Source: a virus
IMG/VR virus record: IMGVR_UViG_3300031933_000085
Coordinates: 1-32,434 of that record
Length of the DNA: 32,434 bases
Direction: 5' to 3' (one strand)
This document shows, one piece after another, positions 14,517 through 22,359 of the stretch (positions within the stretch are counted from its first letter, which is position 1; every line of letters starts with the position of its first letter). The translations under genes and the position numbers were made by a program. Below the pieces are notes generated by a model. The model had not been told where the DNA came from. It made no database searches and worked only from the letters and a program-made list of their open reading frames with translations.

Positions 14517-16843
14517 TATCGACGCCTCATATCGTACTGATCGCGCATGCTAGCATTAAAACGCGAGTTAGGGTTACGTGCTTCATTCGCCATAAGTTGC
14601 GGAGCTCGTGAATTAATTTCGTCGCGCACATCCTGAATTGTGACATACGTGTCACCATTAGTATCGCGCGTAGCGGTAGCAGTTACGCCAGAGCCATAGT
14701 TATTGACGTAAACATTGCCGCCTTCTGTGGATAGCGTACCGCCTCGGTTCATCGCTTCCAGCGCGGGACGATTACGGGCAGTGTCACGCGCATTAACGAC
14801 AAACTCGCCGTTGCTTAGGTTTGCAGGAATGCTATCACTAGTTCCGGTACCAGCACCTACAACATATCCACCAGTAGCAAAGTTAGATGATTGTACCGTA
14901 GAAATGATGCCGCCAAACGCTGAAGCCACGGTGGCATAGTTTGCCAGTTTCTGGTAAATAGTAAGCGCTGATGGGTCTGCTAGAGCCTGACCTAATGCTA
15001 CGGCTAGGTTTAACGAGCTCGCCGCAATAGCAAACGCTTTCTGTGCGCGCAAAGCGGTTTTATTCGCATTGTCCTGATTGCCTATGAATTGTCCGGCGAT
15101 TTGTGATAGCGCTTCAAAACCATTCGCAGTAGCAGATAGGGTGTTCTGCGTTTCAGTTAGTGCTAGGGCTTGTCGATCCCGAGACGCAGATTCGGCAACT
15201 TGTGTTTTTAGCGCCTCATAGTCCTGCTGTGACAGTACATCAGCATCCCGCGCTTTCTGTAATATTTCTAATCGTTGTGTTTCTTGCGCTTGTATTTGCT
15301 CTAACGGCGAACCTATGGACGTCTGTAACGACTGTACCTGTTTCCGTAACTGCTCCGCTTGCGCAGCTGCTTTAGTCGCCTCAGCTTGGTCATACAGCGC
15401 GGCGGCGGCGGCGGCGGCGGCGTCCCGTTGCTCCTGTGTAGCCCCTGAACCTAATTTCATCGCAGCGGCATACTGCGCTGCAGCTCTTGCTCCAAACTCC
15501 TGTTCGACACGCGCTGTGGCTAGTTGCTGATTTAGTGCCGCGATCTGTTTCTGGCGGTTAGCTTCTTCGGTCGCTGCACGTTTAGTGGCGGCTTCGGCGT
15601 CTTGGTCAGCCTGTTTTTTATCAGCTAGTGCTTTCTGTTCATCATAAAGCACACCAGCTAATCGGCGCGCTTCGGCGATCTGCTCAGCTGTAGCCTCTGT
15701 TCCTAGCGATAGCGCCGCTTGCATCTGTGCAGCTGCGCGTTCACCACGAATATGCTCAGTACGCACGGCGGCTATTTGCTGGCTTAACGATCTTAAAGAG
15801 GCGTTATGTGTCTCTGCAGTGCTGGTGTTATCTTTAAGCGAAGCATCGAAGTTATTGAGCATTTCAGTAAGGCGACGCTGCTTATCCGTGGCCTCTGTAA
15901 CTTGCGTATTCAACGCCACAATAGCGTTGACAAACTCAACTAATTTCTTATTCGGTTTATCTTGTGCTATTGCTAGATTAGTTGTTGATGTGGTTAGTTG
16001 TTGGAGGTCACGCGCTGCTCCAGATTTCTGAAACTGTGCGAATTGCAGCACTAACCCAGCAGCTTCTTTGCGGGTAATTTTAAACTGTTTCGCTAATCTA
16101 TCGGTGTTAGCTCCAAGTGCGGGAAACTCCGAGCCTCGGCCACGCGAGATCGATGCTAGAAACGCGATGGTGCGTCTGCCGCTTTCATTAGCAGCAGAGG
16201 TGATACTGTCAAGTTCATCTTTTGCATTTTTTAATGTGAACGTGCCGAAAGTACCAAGTATTTCCGTTGCTGATTTATTTGCGTTATCTAACGCAGCGCG
16301 CGCTTCAACTAATGCACGTGTTAGCTCTAGTTGTGCCGCGTCGCGCGAAACTCGGGCTAACTGTTCAATGCTGCCAGTTAAAACCGTAGTCCCCTGTGCT
16401 GTAGTGTCCACAACAGCATTCAGTGACTTTAATGCGTTTTCGAGGTCTTTTGTGGCGTTGACGTTTTGGTGGAAAATCTGATACGCAGCGCCCGCCACAG
16501 CTACTACTACCGAAAGACCAGCACCTAATAAGCCGAAGCCTTGTACTAATTGTGGGATCTGTTGTGATGCAGCACGGATACCATCAGTACCAGAAGCGAT
16601 CTGTACGAAGAAGTCACCTACTTGATATGAGGCGTTTTGAAACCCTGCTGTTAAAGCCTTATTCGCTTTAGTGGCAGCTGTGGTTCCTTTTACATACTGC
16701 CCGCCACTAACGTTACCAACATCAGCAATACTTTTTTCAGTACGATCCGCAGCTTTATTGAGGTCATTTAACGAACGGTTAACCGTCGCAGCGCCTTTCT
16801 GTACGCCGCTGGGGTCAAGTTCTGTTACTACGCGGATCGCCAT
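14516..16843 (-). CDS. Tail tape measure protein
   Basis: At 775 residues this is the long Ala/Gln-rich helical protein that sets tail length and lies just after the chaperone pair. A GGAG ribosome site precedes the ATG. A hydrophobic segment (about residues 93-122, LVQGFGLLGAGLSVVVAVAGAAYQIF) is followed by a long coiled region. Two related modules of about 57 residues occur near 353 and 436, both with the pattern LxQQxAxxRxExxxGxRAAAQxxAAxxLGxxAT, indicating an internal duplication. A (GCG)n run at about 15398-15422 codes for poly-Ala in the second module. The C-terminal segment contains GTGTSDSIPANLSNGEFVVNA, common near the end of lambda gpH-like proteins. Using about 0.15 nm per residue, the tail would be roughly 115 nm. 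Confidence 0.92.
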   Translation of the reverse strand: MAIRVVTELDPSGVQKGAATVNRSLNDLNKAADRTEKSIADVGNVSGGQYVKGTTAATKANKALTAGFQNASYQVGDFFVQIASGTDGIRAASQQIPQLVQGFGLLGAGLSVVVAVAGAAYQIFHQNVNATKDLENALKSLNAVVDTTAQGTTVLTGSIEQLARVSRDAAQLELTRALVEARAALDNANKSATEILGTFGTFTLKNAKDELDSITSAANESGRRTIAFLASISRGRGSEFPALGANTDRLAKQFKITRKEAAGLVLQFAQFQKSGAARDLQQLTTSTTNLAIAQDKPNKKLVEFVNAIVALNTQVTEATDKQRRLTEMLNNFDASLKDNTSTAETHNASLRSLSQQIAAVRTEHIRGERAAAQMQAALSLGTEATAEQIAEARRLAGVLYDEQKALADKKQADQDAEAATKRAATEEANRQKQIAALNQQLATARVEQEFGARAAAQYAAAMKLGSGATQEQRDAAAAAAAALYDQAEATKAAAQAEQLRKQVQSLQTSIGSPLEQIQAQETQRLEILQKARDADVLSQQDYEALKTQVAESASRDRQALALTETQNTLSATANGFEALSQIAGQFIGNQDNANKTALRAQKAFAIAASSLNLAVALGQALADPSALTIYQKLANYATVASAFGGIISTVQSSNFATGGYVVGAGTGTSDSIPANLSNGEFVVNARDTARNRPALEAMNRGGTLSTEGGNVYVNNYGSGVTATATRDTNGDTYVTIQDVRDEINSRAPQLMANEARNPNSRFNASMRDQYDMRRR

Positions 16844-17144
16844 TCTTATTTCTCCACATTTGCGACATTATGTATCGCATTAGTTCTGGTGGTACGTTGT
16901 AGTTCTGCGCGTACCAATGGACTTCTGACGGAGCAAAATCAACTGTCTGTAACTCACAGTACGCCGTGAACCAAAACAGCAAGTCACTGCGTAACTCAGG
17001 ACGCGGTACACAATACTCAGGGACGGGTTGCTTACGTTTCGCAGCTGCGGCAGCCAGCTTCGCAAACTCCTCTGCGTCTTTCGCTGTGTACCGCATGTCC
17101 CACTGCAAAACAGCGATTAGTTTTTTAGTGCTTCCTGAGTCCAC
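16815..17144 (-). CDS. Tail assembly chaperone, C-terminal (T) part reached by -1 frameshift
   Basis: This frame overlaps the end of the G-like gene and continues to 16815, overlapping the tape measure start by 29 bases. It is read mainly as a -1 frameshift extension: ribosomes slip at A AAA AAC (17120-17126) and continue as LIAVLQWDMRYTAKD. The fusion would be 242 residues. A GTG at 17144 could be an independent start but has no convincing ribosome site. As in lambda gpG/gpGT, the long form would bind the tape measure during tail assembly and not remain in the virion. Confidence 0.8.
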   Translation of the reverse strand: MDSGSTKKLIAVLQWDMRYTAKDAEEFAKLAAAAAKRKQPVPEYCVPRPELRSDLLFWFTAYCELQTVDFAPSEVHWYAQNYNVPPELMRYIMSQMWRNKNGDPRSNRT

Positions 17145-17542
17145 TCTTGCTTATAAAACGCATCGTCACGTGACGCAAGCAGCAAGCGGTTCGCAATGTT
17201 CTGACCGAAACCCGGTGCCGATAGTAACTCAATTGCAGCAGACGGTTCGAACGGTACATTATTACCTTCATCATCGATCAGAGACCAGTCGATAATCAGC
17301 ACATTAGCAATAAATTCGATCGTTTCTGGCGTTACCTTACCCGCAAATACGTCAGCTGCGAATTGCTCCGAAATAGGTTTCTTACGATTACGCGAGAACT
17401 CACCAACACGAGCGTTATACTGCTGTGATGCGGGTGACAGGCGCACCATTTTCACCGAAAATACACCTTCGGTAATGGTTATATCTGCAATATCCGCTAA
17501 ATTGTGTGGCGACAGTGCTGCTGATAAATTATCAAATTTCAT
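17117..17542 (-). CDS. Tail assembly chaperone, G-like
   Basis: The 141-residue protein lies between the tail tube gene and the tape measure, the standard position of lambda gpG. It starts MKFDNLSAALSPHNLADIADITI and contains helices typical of the family (SEQFAADVFAGKVTPETIEFIANVLIIDWS). It ends ALKN with the slippery heptamer overlapping the last two codons, so termination gives the short form and -1 slippage the longer GT form. Its own promoter is unclear: a terminator for the tail tube transcript lies upstream at 18212-18237, and the intervening genes run on the + strand. Confidence 0.8.
   Translation of the reverse strand: MKFDNLSAALSPHNLADIADITITEGVFSVKMVRLSPASQQYNARVGEFSRNRKKPISEQFAADVFAGKVTPETIEFIANVLIIDWSLIDDEGNNVPFEPSAAIELLSAPGFGQNIANRLLLASRDDAFYKQEWTQEALKN
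17120..17126 (-). other. Programmed -1 frameshift site A AAA AAC
   Basis: In the zero frame the - strand reads CTA AAA AAC TAA, so the heptamer A AAA AAC sits immediately before the stop codon. After -1 slippage translation continues with CTA ATC GCT into the downstream frame. This is a canonical heptamer and the position, between tail tube and tape measure, is where tail chaperone frameshifts occur. Confidence 0.85.
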
Positions 17543-17639
17543 CGGTCGGGTTCCTGTGGTTACGTCGGGTGATAAAAATTAGGTGGGGATCAAGCGGCCC
17601 GACTCCGCCATTACCCCGTTACGCCATAGTATATAACAG

Positions 17640-17680
17640 TTGCGTGTGGGTGCGTAGTGGTGCTATAGTGACTATATAGT
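17640..17680 (+). promoter_or_regulatory. Candidate promoter with repeated TATAGT for the 17703-18213 island
   Basis: TTGCGT at 17640-17645 and TATAGT at 17664-17669 (18-base spacing) form a plausible sigma70 promoter. A second TATAGT lies at 17675-17680. TGCTATAGTGAC is shared with the promoter regions near 31955. An AAGGAAG ribosome site follows before the ATG at 17703. Confidence 0.55.
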
Positions 17681-17702
17681 AATTGATAAAGGAAGATTTA
17701 AC

Positions 17703-17918
17703 ATGAGTGCATTTGCTAAGATTGTCGCAATAAAAGAAACAGATAATGTAGTTAAGCCAAGTGCTACAATTGAGGTTCGGAGGTACTGGAAAAATACTCG
17801 TATGCCACACATCACAGTTCATTTAAGCACTGGGTGGCCTATGGATAGACCAGAGACACACCGTACGTCCTCACGTGTTGATGCGAAGAAATTAGTACGC
17901 GACTGGCTGAGGGATTAA
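17703..17918 (+). CDS. Hypothetical small protein (71 aa), + strand island
   Basis: The ATG follows an AAGGAAG ribosome site by 6 bases and a promoter-like region. The 71-residue product is basic and beta-rich in its middle (SATIEVRRYWKNTRMPHITVHLSTG) with a C-terminal helix KKLVRDWLRD. No membrane segment or recognised family. It lies 4 bases before the next + strand gene and runs against the tail operon, so it looks like an independently expressed accessory gene. Confidence 0.6.
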   Translation: MSAFAKIVAIKETDNVVKPSATIEVRRYWKNTRMPHITVHLSTGWPMDRPETHRTSSRVDAKKLVRDWLRD

Positions 17919-17922
17919 CACT

Positions 17923-18213
17923 ATGGTTGATTTAGAAAGGTTAGACGCGCACATTCGTGACGGGTTTCCATATTACGAAGATGTCCACGTGGGGCTGATA
18001 GAAGCTTTTAATGAATTGCGGCGTTTACGAGAATATGAAGATGCTGTCAATGAAATAGCATCTATGCTGCCCGGAGAAGATGAGCTAGACGAAATCATTG
18101 ACCTAATCAACGACGACGCGGATAAATCTCTAATTTTACAGGCGGTAGAATGTAAAGCTATGGAACTAATGCACCTTGGTGAAGCAATTCGAGACTTACT
18201 ACCGAAACAATAA
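17923..18213 (+). CDS. Hypothetical acidic helical protein (96 aa), + strand island
   Basis: The ATG has GAGGG about 9 bases upstream. The product is acidic and helical (ERLDAHIRDGFPYYEDVHVG, AFNELRRLREYEDAVNEIAS, LPGEDELDEIIDLINDD), without membrane segments. The gene abuts the terminator of the convergent tail tube gene. No family is recognised; the charge pattern would suit a protein-binding inhibitor, but this is speculation. Confidence 0.6.
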   Translation: MVDLERLDAHIRDGFPYYEDVHVGLIEAFNELRRLREYEDAVNEIASMLPGEDELDEIIDLINDDADKSLILQAVECKAMELMHLGEAIRDLLPKQ

Positions 18214-18237
18214 AAATGGGCCGCATCTAGCGGCCCA
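18212..18237 (-). terminator. Rho-independent terminator after the tail tube gene
   Basis: An 8-bp stem TGGGCCGC/GCGGCCCA with a 5-base loop is followed on the - strand by TTTTTATT, right after the tail tube stop at 18246. The + strand side lacks a T run, so it acts mainly on the virion transcript. It would set high tail tube expression apart from the downstream chaperones. Confidence 0.85.
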
Positions 18238-18245
18238 CATTGTTA

Positions 18246-19709
18246 CTACGCTGGCACATACCGGAACAGTGTGACCGACTGCGCATAGCCGAATGCCACA
18301 GAGCCGAATGCTTCGTTTTCCAGTGCAATTTCGACTTTATCATTCGTTGGAAACGACTTTTCACCGTTACCTAACGTGATCTCAGGCTGGTCTAGAACAA
18401 ACGCGCCCTCATTATTCTGCATCACCAATTCGAGGTTACAGGTTACGTTGTTACGTAGTGCCGAGGTAACTACTGAATCAGTGAATAACGTAGTCATCGT
18501 TTCGCCGATTTCGATATTACCGTAGTTTAGATCTGCGGCGCCCAGCACGCCCAATACGTTTTTAGGTGAAACGTTGTTGTTCACGTTGATCGTGGCATCA
18601 GTGAAATACGTGGTAACACCGTTCAAATCGACGTCACGAATGCGTAACCGCGCAATATCTTCGGAGGTATTGAATAGCTCATTAGCAACGAAATCAACGA
18701 ATGTACCTGGCTGACGAGTCAGTGACGCTTCAGTAACGTCATGAGCAACGCATTCGAAATCGAGTGTTGACTTATCGGTGATCGGCGTAGCCAATGCAAC
18801 GGTGTTAACCATAGCCCCTGTGGCGTACTCATAGCTGCGACCTGGTGGCAAGTCATAACCCGCTTCGATAGTGATGTGGTTAGGGTCGAAATCGGCATGG
18901 TTCACCGGAACATTACGACACCATAGGCCATAATAGATCCGAATTGTTTGAGCAGCACCGGCATCGGTAGCAACTACGCCGCTGTGGTTATCCAGTGTCA
19001 GCGATGCTGCGGTAATGTCACGTACACGTGCAAAACCGTTAAATTCGGCGTTGTCAAAACCATCGACGTACACATATGCACCTTCGAACAGCGGCAGTGT
19101 TGTAAAGTCACCCGCTGCGGTATCAAGTACCATAGTCGATGCAGTAGATGCTACTGAAATATCTGCTGCCGGATATTCGAAGCCACACTCATGCAGCGAT
19201 GTACCACCATTAGGTGTTTCAGCGACTAACCCAGATGCTGGGATGCTAGTGGCCGTGGCGGATGCACCAACGACTTTAACGCCATTATTTGCAGTGTCTG
19301 CAAAGCCACGCGCAATGACCAGAGTACCTTGCGGCAGCGCGCCGTTCGCATCGACGGTATATTCCGTAGCTGTTACTGCTGAAACGTCGTAGCCAAACTC
19401 ACCGGCAGCGGGGCCTTTCCAGACGGTGTACATCATAATTGGCGCCCAAAATGCCATAGCGTCCATTGTGGTGTCCATTGGGAACGCTGGCGATGCGGTG
19501 AGGTTCGTCACGGCACCTTTACGGCGCTGGCGGTCAAGCGAAATAGGTGAACGTGCCACACGCTCAAGCACTGCGGCAAAACTTGAAATGTCGTTAGGCT
19601 GCATGTAATACCAGACACTGTTAGCATCAGGGTTACAGCCTTTCGTTACAGCGAGTGACACTGCATTAGTATTCGACCCGATAGGATCGCAATTTACTGG
19701 AAAAGGCAT
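18246..19709 (-). CDS. Major tail tube protein
   Basis: The 487-residue protein precedes the tail chaperone genes and is followed by a strong terminator, as expected for an abundant virion protein. It starts MPFPVNCDPIGSNTNAVSL and contains a segment WYYMQPNDISSFAAVLERVARSPISLDRQRRKG that matches the N-terminal part of large phage tail tube proteins. The rest is beta-rich with several Thr/Val/Ala segments, consistent with a tube domain plus inserted Ig-like or surface domains (about residues 100-260). It is larger than many tube proteins, so it probably carries decoration on the tail surface. Confidence 0.8.
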   Translation of the reverse strand: MPFPVNCDPIGSNTNAVSLAVTKGCNPDANSVWYYMQPNDISSFAAVLERVARSPISLDRQRRKGAVTNLTASPAFPMDTTMDAMAFWAPIMMYTVWKGPAAGEFGYDVSAVTATEYTVDANGALPQGTLVIARGFADTANNGVKVVGASATATSIPASGLVAETPNGGTSLHECGFEYPAADISVASTASTMVLDTAAGDFTTLPLFEGAYVYVDGFDNAEFNGFARVRDITAASLTLDNHSGVVATDAGAAQTIRIYYGLWCRNVPVNHADFDPNHITIEAGYDLPPGRSYEYATGAMVNTVALATPITDKSTLDFECVAHDVTEASLTRQPGTFVDFVANELFNTSEDIARLRIRDVDLNGVTTYFTDATINVNNNVSPKNVLGVLGAADLNYGNIEIGETMTTLFTDSVVTSALRNNVTCNLELVMQNNEGAFVLDQPEITLGNGEKSFPTNDKVEIALENEAFGSVAFGYAQSVTLFRYVPA

Positions 19710-19757
19710 TTAGGTAGTCCTCTAGAGTTTATCTGCGCCACCATAGTATATTTTAAA

Positions 19758-20183
19758 TCACACCCACTGACCAGCCATAACGCTAAAGTCATAGGTGCAG
19801 CTAACATTGAACTGGTACCAGCCGTCACTAACACCAATATCTTCGACGTTAGGTGCGCCGAGTGACAAACAACCCCCGTCTGTGCCCTCGTATAGTGCCG
19901 CTACGGATTCTGCTAAATTCAAAGCTGTGGCATAACCGGAACCTTGCGCAACAAAAACCTGCACAACGAAACGCGCGGATCGCATGTACCGCGCGCGTTT
20001 ACCTATGGTCCGTCGCTCATTAGTACCGTCACTGTAAGCCACACGGCACCATGGTTCCTCACCACTTGGCGCATCATCTAACTGACGATTAGGTACGCCG
20101 ATCCGCGCTAAATCAAACAATCCCGATAGGAACAGAACTTCTGCCAGTGCTGAACGCGCTTCTAATCGTGTCAAACTACTCAT
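19758..20183 (-). CDS. Tail terminator protein, DUF4128-like
   Basis: The 141-residue protein sits just before the tail tube gene. It contains EPWCRVAYSDGTNERRTIGKRARYMRSARFVVQVFVAQGSG, a pattern of tail terminator proteins that cap the tube and join the head, followed by a final strand with WYQFNVSCTYDF. It shares an ATGA junction with the upstream gene. The family assignment is based on position and pattern. Confidence 0.65.
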   Translation of the reverse strand: MSSLTRLEARSALAEVLFLSGLFDLARIGVPNRQLDDAPSGEEPWCRVAYSDGTNERRTIGKRARYMRSARFVVQVFVAQGSGYATALNLAESVAALYEGTDGGCLSLGAPNVEDIGVSDGWYQFNVSCTYDFSVMAGQWV

Positions 20184-20608
20184 AACGTGTAAGCTCCTGC
20201 AGCGTAACGGTGGTTCGTCTCAGCAACGGCGGAATCCACAGCATCTTCAACGAACATTGATGGTGATTGTTTTGAATGCCCAGCATTTAATCGGCCGATA
20301 TACTGCGTGTCGTTAAAAACGAAGATTGACCCCTGCGATACATCGTAATCCAGCACCGACTGTAGCGTTTGCTGCTGCTTAGCTTTCGCTGCTGAGACGT
20401 TACAGTCGTCATCGGTACGCGCGGGCAATGTGGTTACAGCATACCACCACTTACTCGAGGCGTAGCTGGTGTCAATAGGTGTACCTTTGGGTGGATTGCT
20501 CACTAATGTACCGTGCGCTTCTAATGCGGTGTTGATCATCGCTTCAGATGAGATATCTAACATCTTCACCATGATCCGCTTAATTTCATCTTCGCGCTGT
20601 TTCGACAT
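20180..20608 (-). CDS. HK97 gp10-like neck / tail completion protein
   Basis: The 142-residue protein has an N-terminal amphipathic helix and a segment GTLVSNPPKGTPIDTSYASSKWWYAV that corresponds to the TPVDTGRLRASW region of HK97 gp10-like proteins. The C-terminus YIGRLNAGHSKQSPSMFVEDAV also matches the QS-P-x-F/M-V pattern of that family. Such proteins act in the head-tail joint. It overlaps its neighbours by one and four bases. Confidence 0.7.
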   Translation of the reverse strand: MSKQREDEIKRIMVKMLDISSEAMINTALEAHGTLVSNPPKGTPIDTSYASSKWWYAVTTLPARTDDDCNVSAAKAKQQQTLQSVLDYDVSQGSIFVFNDTQYIGRLNAGHSKQSPSMFVEDAVDSAVAETNHRYAAGAYTL

Positions 20609-20979
20609 TACCCCGTTACCACGGCTATGGCCACAACCTGCACATTATTAATCGCGGGTGCCTGTACAGCAGAGAGCACCTGGCGCCGCCCATCCGGTAA
20701 AATTAAGTGATTACCGTTCTCAGGCACGAAATCGGTACTGAGTAGATCCACATACAGCGTTCCGTCACCGATCGTCACAAGCGTACCATTAATGTACTGC
20801 GTACGTGGCACATCGACAAAAACACGACAATCATGTAACACGGGTGTGTCAGTAATATCAGCTAGCGGGTCATTCGGATCGATAACTCCTGCAGTAACAG
20901 TTTCGATCTGTGCATCAAAACCTGCAATTCCTAGCAGCTTCTGCACACCCGCTAAAAACTTATCGGAGTAATCACTCAT
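20608..20979 (-). CDS. Head-tail connector, stopper-like protein
   Basis: The start at ATG 20979 (MSDYSDKFLAGVQKLLG) is favoured because it overlaps the upstream stop by 8 bases; an extension to 21000 has no support. The product of 123 residues is beta-rich with VFVDVPRTQYINGTLVTIGDGTLYVDLLS and LILPDGRRQVLSAVQ, a layout like head-tail stopper (gpFII or SPP1 gp16 type) proteins. Assigned mainly by order between the adaptor-like and gp10-like genes. Confidence 0.55.
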   Translation of the reverse strand: MSDYSDKFLAGVQKLLGIAGFDAQIETVTAGVIDPNDPLADITDTPVLHDCRVFVDVPRTQYINGTLVTIGDGTLYVDLLSTDFVPENGNHLILPDGRRQVLSAVQAPAINNVQVVAIAVVTG

Positions 20980-21343
20980 AGCTGAATGTTCCCTCGTCAA
21001 TCGCTAGCGGAATATCCTTGCCAGTTTGCACTGTATAGACGCCGCCAGTGGTAACTGTGGCGTCAGGATCGGTAATAACACCCGTATTCGTTAACGCACG
21101 TTTAATGAGGTTATCTTTGATGCGTAGCCAGTAATCCGCCGATTTAGACGAGTCAATACTCAGCGTACCGACTTTTAACACTTCGGAATTGCCCGCGGCT
21201 AATGTGGCGGCAGAATCGGCCAGAGAAATAGCGGCGTTATGCAACGATGTAGAAGAATCCACAACCGTCTGAATAACGCTATCGGTAATTTCTGTAGGTA
21301 ATCCGATTAGATTAGCTCGGATAATTTCGATCGCTGTCGCCAT
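20972..21343 (-). CDS. Head completion / adaptor-position protein
   Basis: The 123-residue product starts MATAIEIIRANLIGLPTEITDSVIQTVVDSSTSLHNAAI, mostly helical in its first half, which fits head-tail adaptor proteins, and ends in a beta-rich tail. It begins the connector cluster that continues with stopper, gp10-like and terminator proteins. No clear family match from the sequence alone. Confidence 0.5.
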   Translation of the reverse strand: MATAIEIIRANLIGLPTEITDSVIQTVVDSSTSLHNAAISLADSAATLAAGNSEVLKVGTLSIDSSKSADYWLRIKDNLIKRALTNTGVITDPDATVTTGGVYTVQTGKDIPLAIDEGTFSYE

Positions 21344-21382
21344 GGTTAGTCGTCTCGAAGAGTAATATCTGTGGTCAGTTTA

Positions 21383-21568
21383 CTATTTACCCGCCCACTT
21401 GTCATTAGCTAGGTATGCCCAGACACTAGCAATGAAAATACCTGTAGCCGTCCAGTACCAGCCCATCGCTGCGCAGAACAGTATCTCAACGACTGAGGAG
21501 GCCACACAGTATCGCAAATGCGCCTTAGTTTTTACTTGGGTAGGGTCTGGTTCGAGCTTATCAAGGAT
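21383..21568 (-). CDS. Second part of the small membrane protein in the -1 frame
   Basis: From the slippery site the -1 frame reads ILDKLEPDPTQVKTKAHLRY, followed by a hydrophobic segment (VVEILFCAAMGWYW and GIFIASVWAYLAND) and ends at TAG 21385-21383. It has no ATG or GTG with a ribosome site at its beginning, but is membrane-like throughout and continues the topology of the first part, so it is most easily understood as a frameshift extension or as the remainder of a gene broken by one base. Joined, the two halves give a three-helix protein of 109 residues. Confidence 0.55.
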   Translation of the reverse strand: MLDKLEPDPTQVKTKAHLRYCVASSVVEILFCAAMGWYWTATGIFIASVWAYLANDKWAGK

Positions 21569-21711
21569 AAAAAAAATGACAAGAACCCCATCACTAAACA
21601 GAACCCTCCGTAAAAGCCGACTAAGTTATCCGCCCATACTGTACCGATAGCGGCTAATGCAAATACTAACCAGACACAAATATCAATCAGAACATTTCTT
21701 AGAAATTTCAT
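21532..21711 (-). CDS. Small membrane protein, first part (59 aa), possible -1 frameshift into 21383
   Basis: The frame starts MKFLRNVLIDICVWLVFALAAIG and has two hydrophobic segments (about residues 7-26 and 32-51), ending ISSNQTLPK at TAA 21534-21532. It overlaps the upstream zinc-binding gene by 29 bases. Eight T residues near codons 46-48 create U UUU UUA, a classic -1 slippery heptamer. The -1 frame continues for 61 residues with a third membrane segment, so the product may exist as a 59-residue short and a 109-residue long form. Alternatively the break is an indel in the T run of a single gene. Function unknown. Confidence 0.65.
   Translation of the reverse strand: MKFLRNVLIDICVWLVFALAAIGTVWADNLVGFYGGFCLVMGFLSFFLSLISSNQTLPK
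21568..21574 (-). other. Slippery heptamer U UUU UUA in a membrane-protein gene
   Basis: The - strand reads TCA TTT TTT TTA TCC in the zero frame, so T TTT TTA has the exact XXXYYYZ phase for -1 slippage. After slippage the next codon is ATC, leading into the open -1 frame. The heptamer is of the type used in HIV and many bacterial mobile elements. No strong downstream hairpin was obvious by eye. Confidence 0.55.
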
Positions 21712-21865
21712 TGTTTCGTTTCCTTAAATTATATTTCCAGCGCACCGCATCGGGCCACGAGCGGCACTGTGGTTTTTCGTCGCCGTCATCCCAACGAAAG
21801 CCACACCGGTCACAGACATGTTCACCTGTGGCTTCACGGTAGGAGTGACAGCGGTGTTTATTCAT
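21683..21865 (-). CDS. Small zinc-binding-like protein (60 aa)
   Basis: The 60-residue product reads MNKHRCHSYREATGEHVCDRCGFRW and includes CxxC (VCDRCG), another Cys and a His near the N-terminus, and a further Cys in PQCRSW. This pattern suggests a single zinc knuckle or ribbon. The C-terminus is basic (KYNLRKRNNEISKK). The start overlaps the stop of the upstream gene by 4 bases. Regulatory or nucleic-acid binding would fit, but is not shown. Confidence 0.65.
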   Translation of the reverse strand: MNKHRCHSYREATGEHVCDRCGFRWDDGDEKPQCRSWPDAVRWKYNLRKRNNEISKKCSD

Positions 21866-22323
21866 ACGCGCACCAACTTAGCTGCACCTGTGGTTTTAAT
21901 GCAGATCTTATCCATAATCGGCTCGCGGTCGGCAGGTTTCAGGCCCGTAGCGCCTAAGGCACGTTCAATTTCAGTAATGGTTTTAAACTTCGCTGGCTGT
22001 GGCTTATATAACTGCTCCTGTGTCAGATACTTCGACAGAAACGCTACAGCAGCTTTTTCGTCAGGAATGGAACGGGAGGTTTTACCAGCTTTCATTTCGT
22101 AGCCCGTAACAGGCATACCTAGTTCGAAACTTGCTAGTACATCAGCTTCAATTTCAGCGATACGGGTGTTAATGTCGTCACGAAGTTGTGACAGATAAGC
22201 CACAGCGGGTGCGGTAGATTCTAATGGCACACCGTCATAAATTGGGCCAATATATGATACTAGCTCCTCAATCTCTTCCGGTGTGTAAGTGCCATCAATT
22301 AACTTATTAACAATCTGTTTCAT
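21862..22323 (-). CDS. Protein resembling the C-terminal region of DUF2800 (153 aa)
   Basis: The 153-residue protein begins with a helical region (MKQIVNKLIDGTYTPEEIEELVSYIG) and then a segment typical of the end of DUF2800-type nucleases: GYEMKAGKTSRSIPDEKAAVAFLSKYL, then KTITEIERALG and ICIKTTGAAKLVRV. This parallels RYKIVEGAKQRQWRDEEELIAY...KLLTPAKL in the nuclease at 331-1452. The nuclease catalytic domain is absent here. It lies among head genes, so its job may differ from that of the nuclease. The similarity is judged by eye. Confidence 0.55.
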   Translation of the reverse strand: MKQIVNKLIDGTYTPEEIEELVSYIGPIYDGVPLESTAPAVAYLSQLRDDINTRIAEIEADVLASFELGMPVTGYEMKAGKTSRSIPDEKAAVAFLSKYLTQEQLYKPQPAKFKTITEIERALGATGLKPADREPIMDKICIKTTGAAKLVRV

Positions 22324-22359
22324 AGTGTCGGGGTCCTAATTGTTGTAACACAATAGGCA

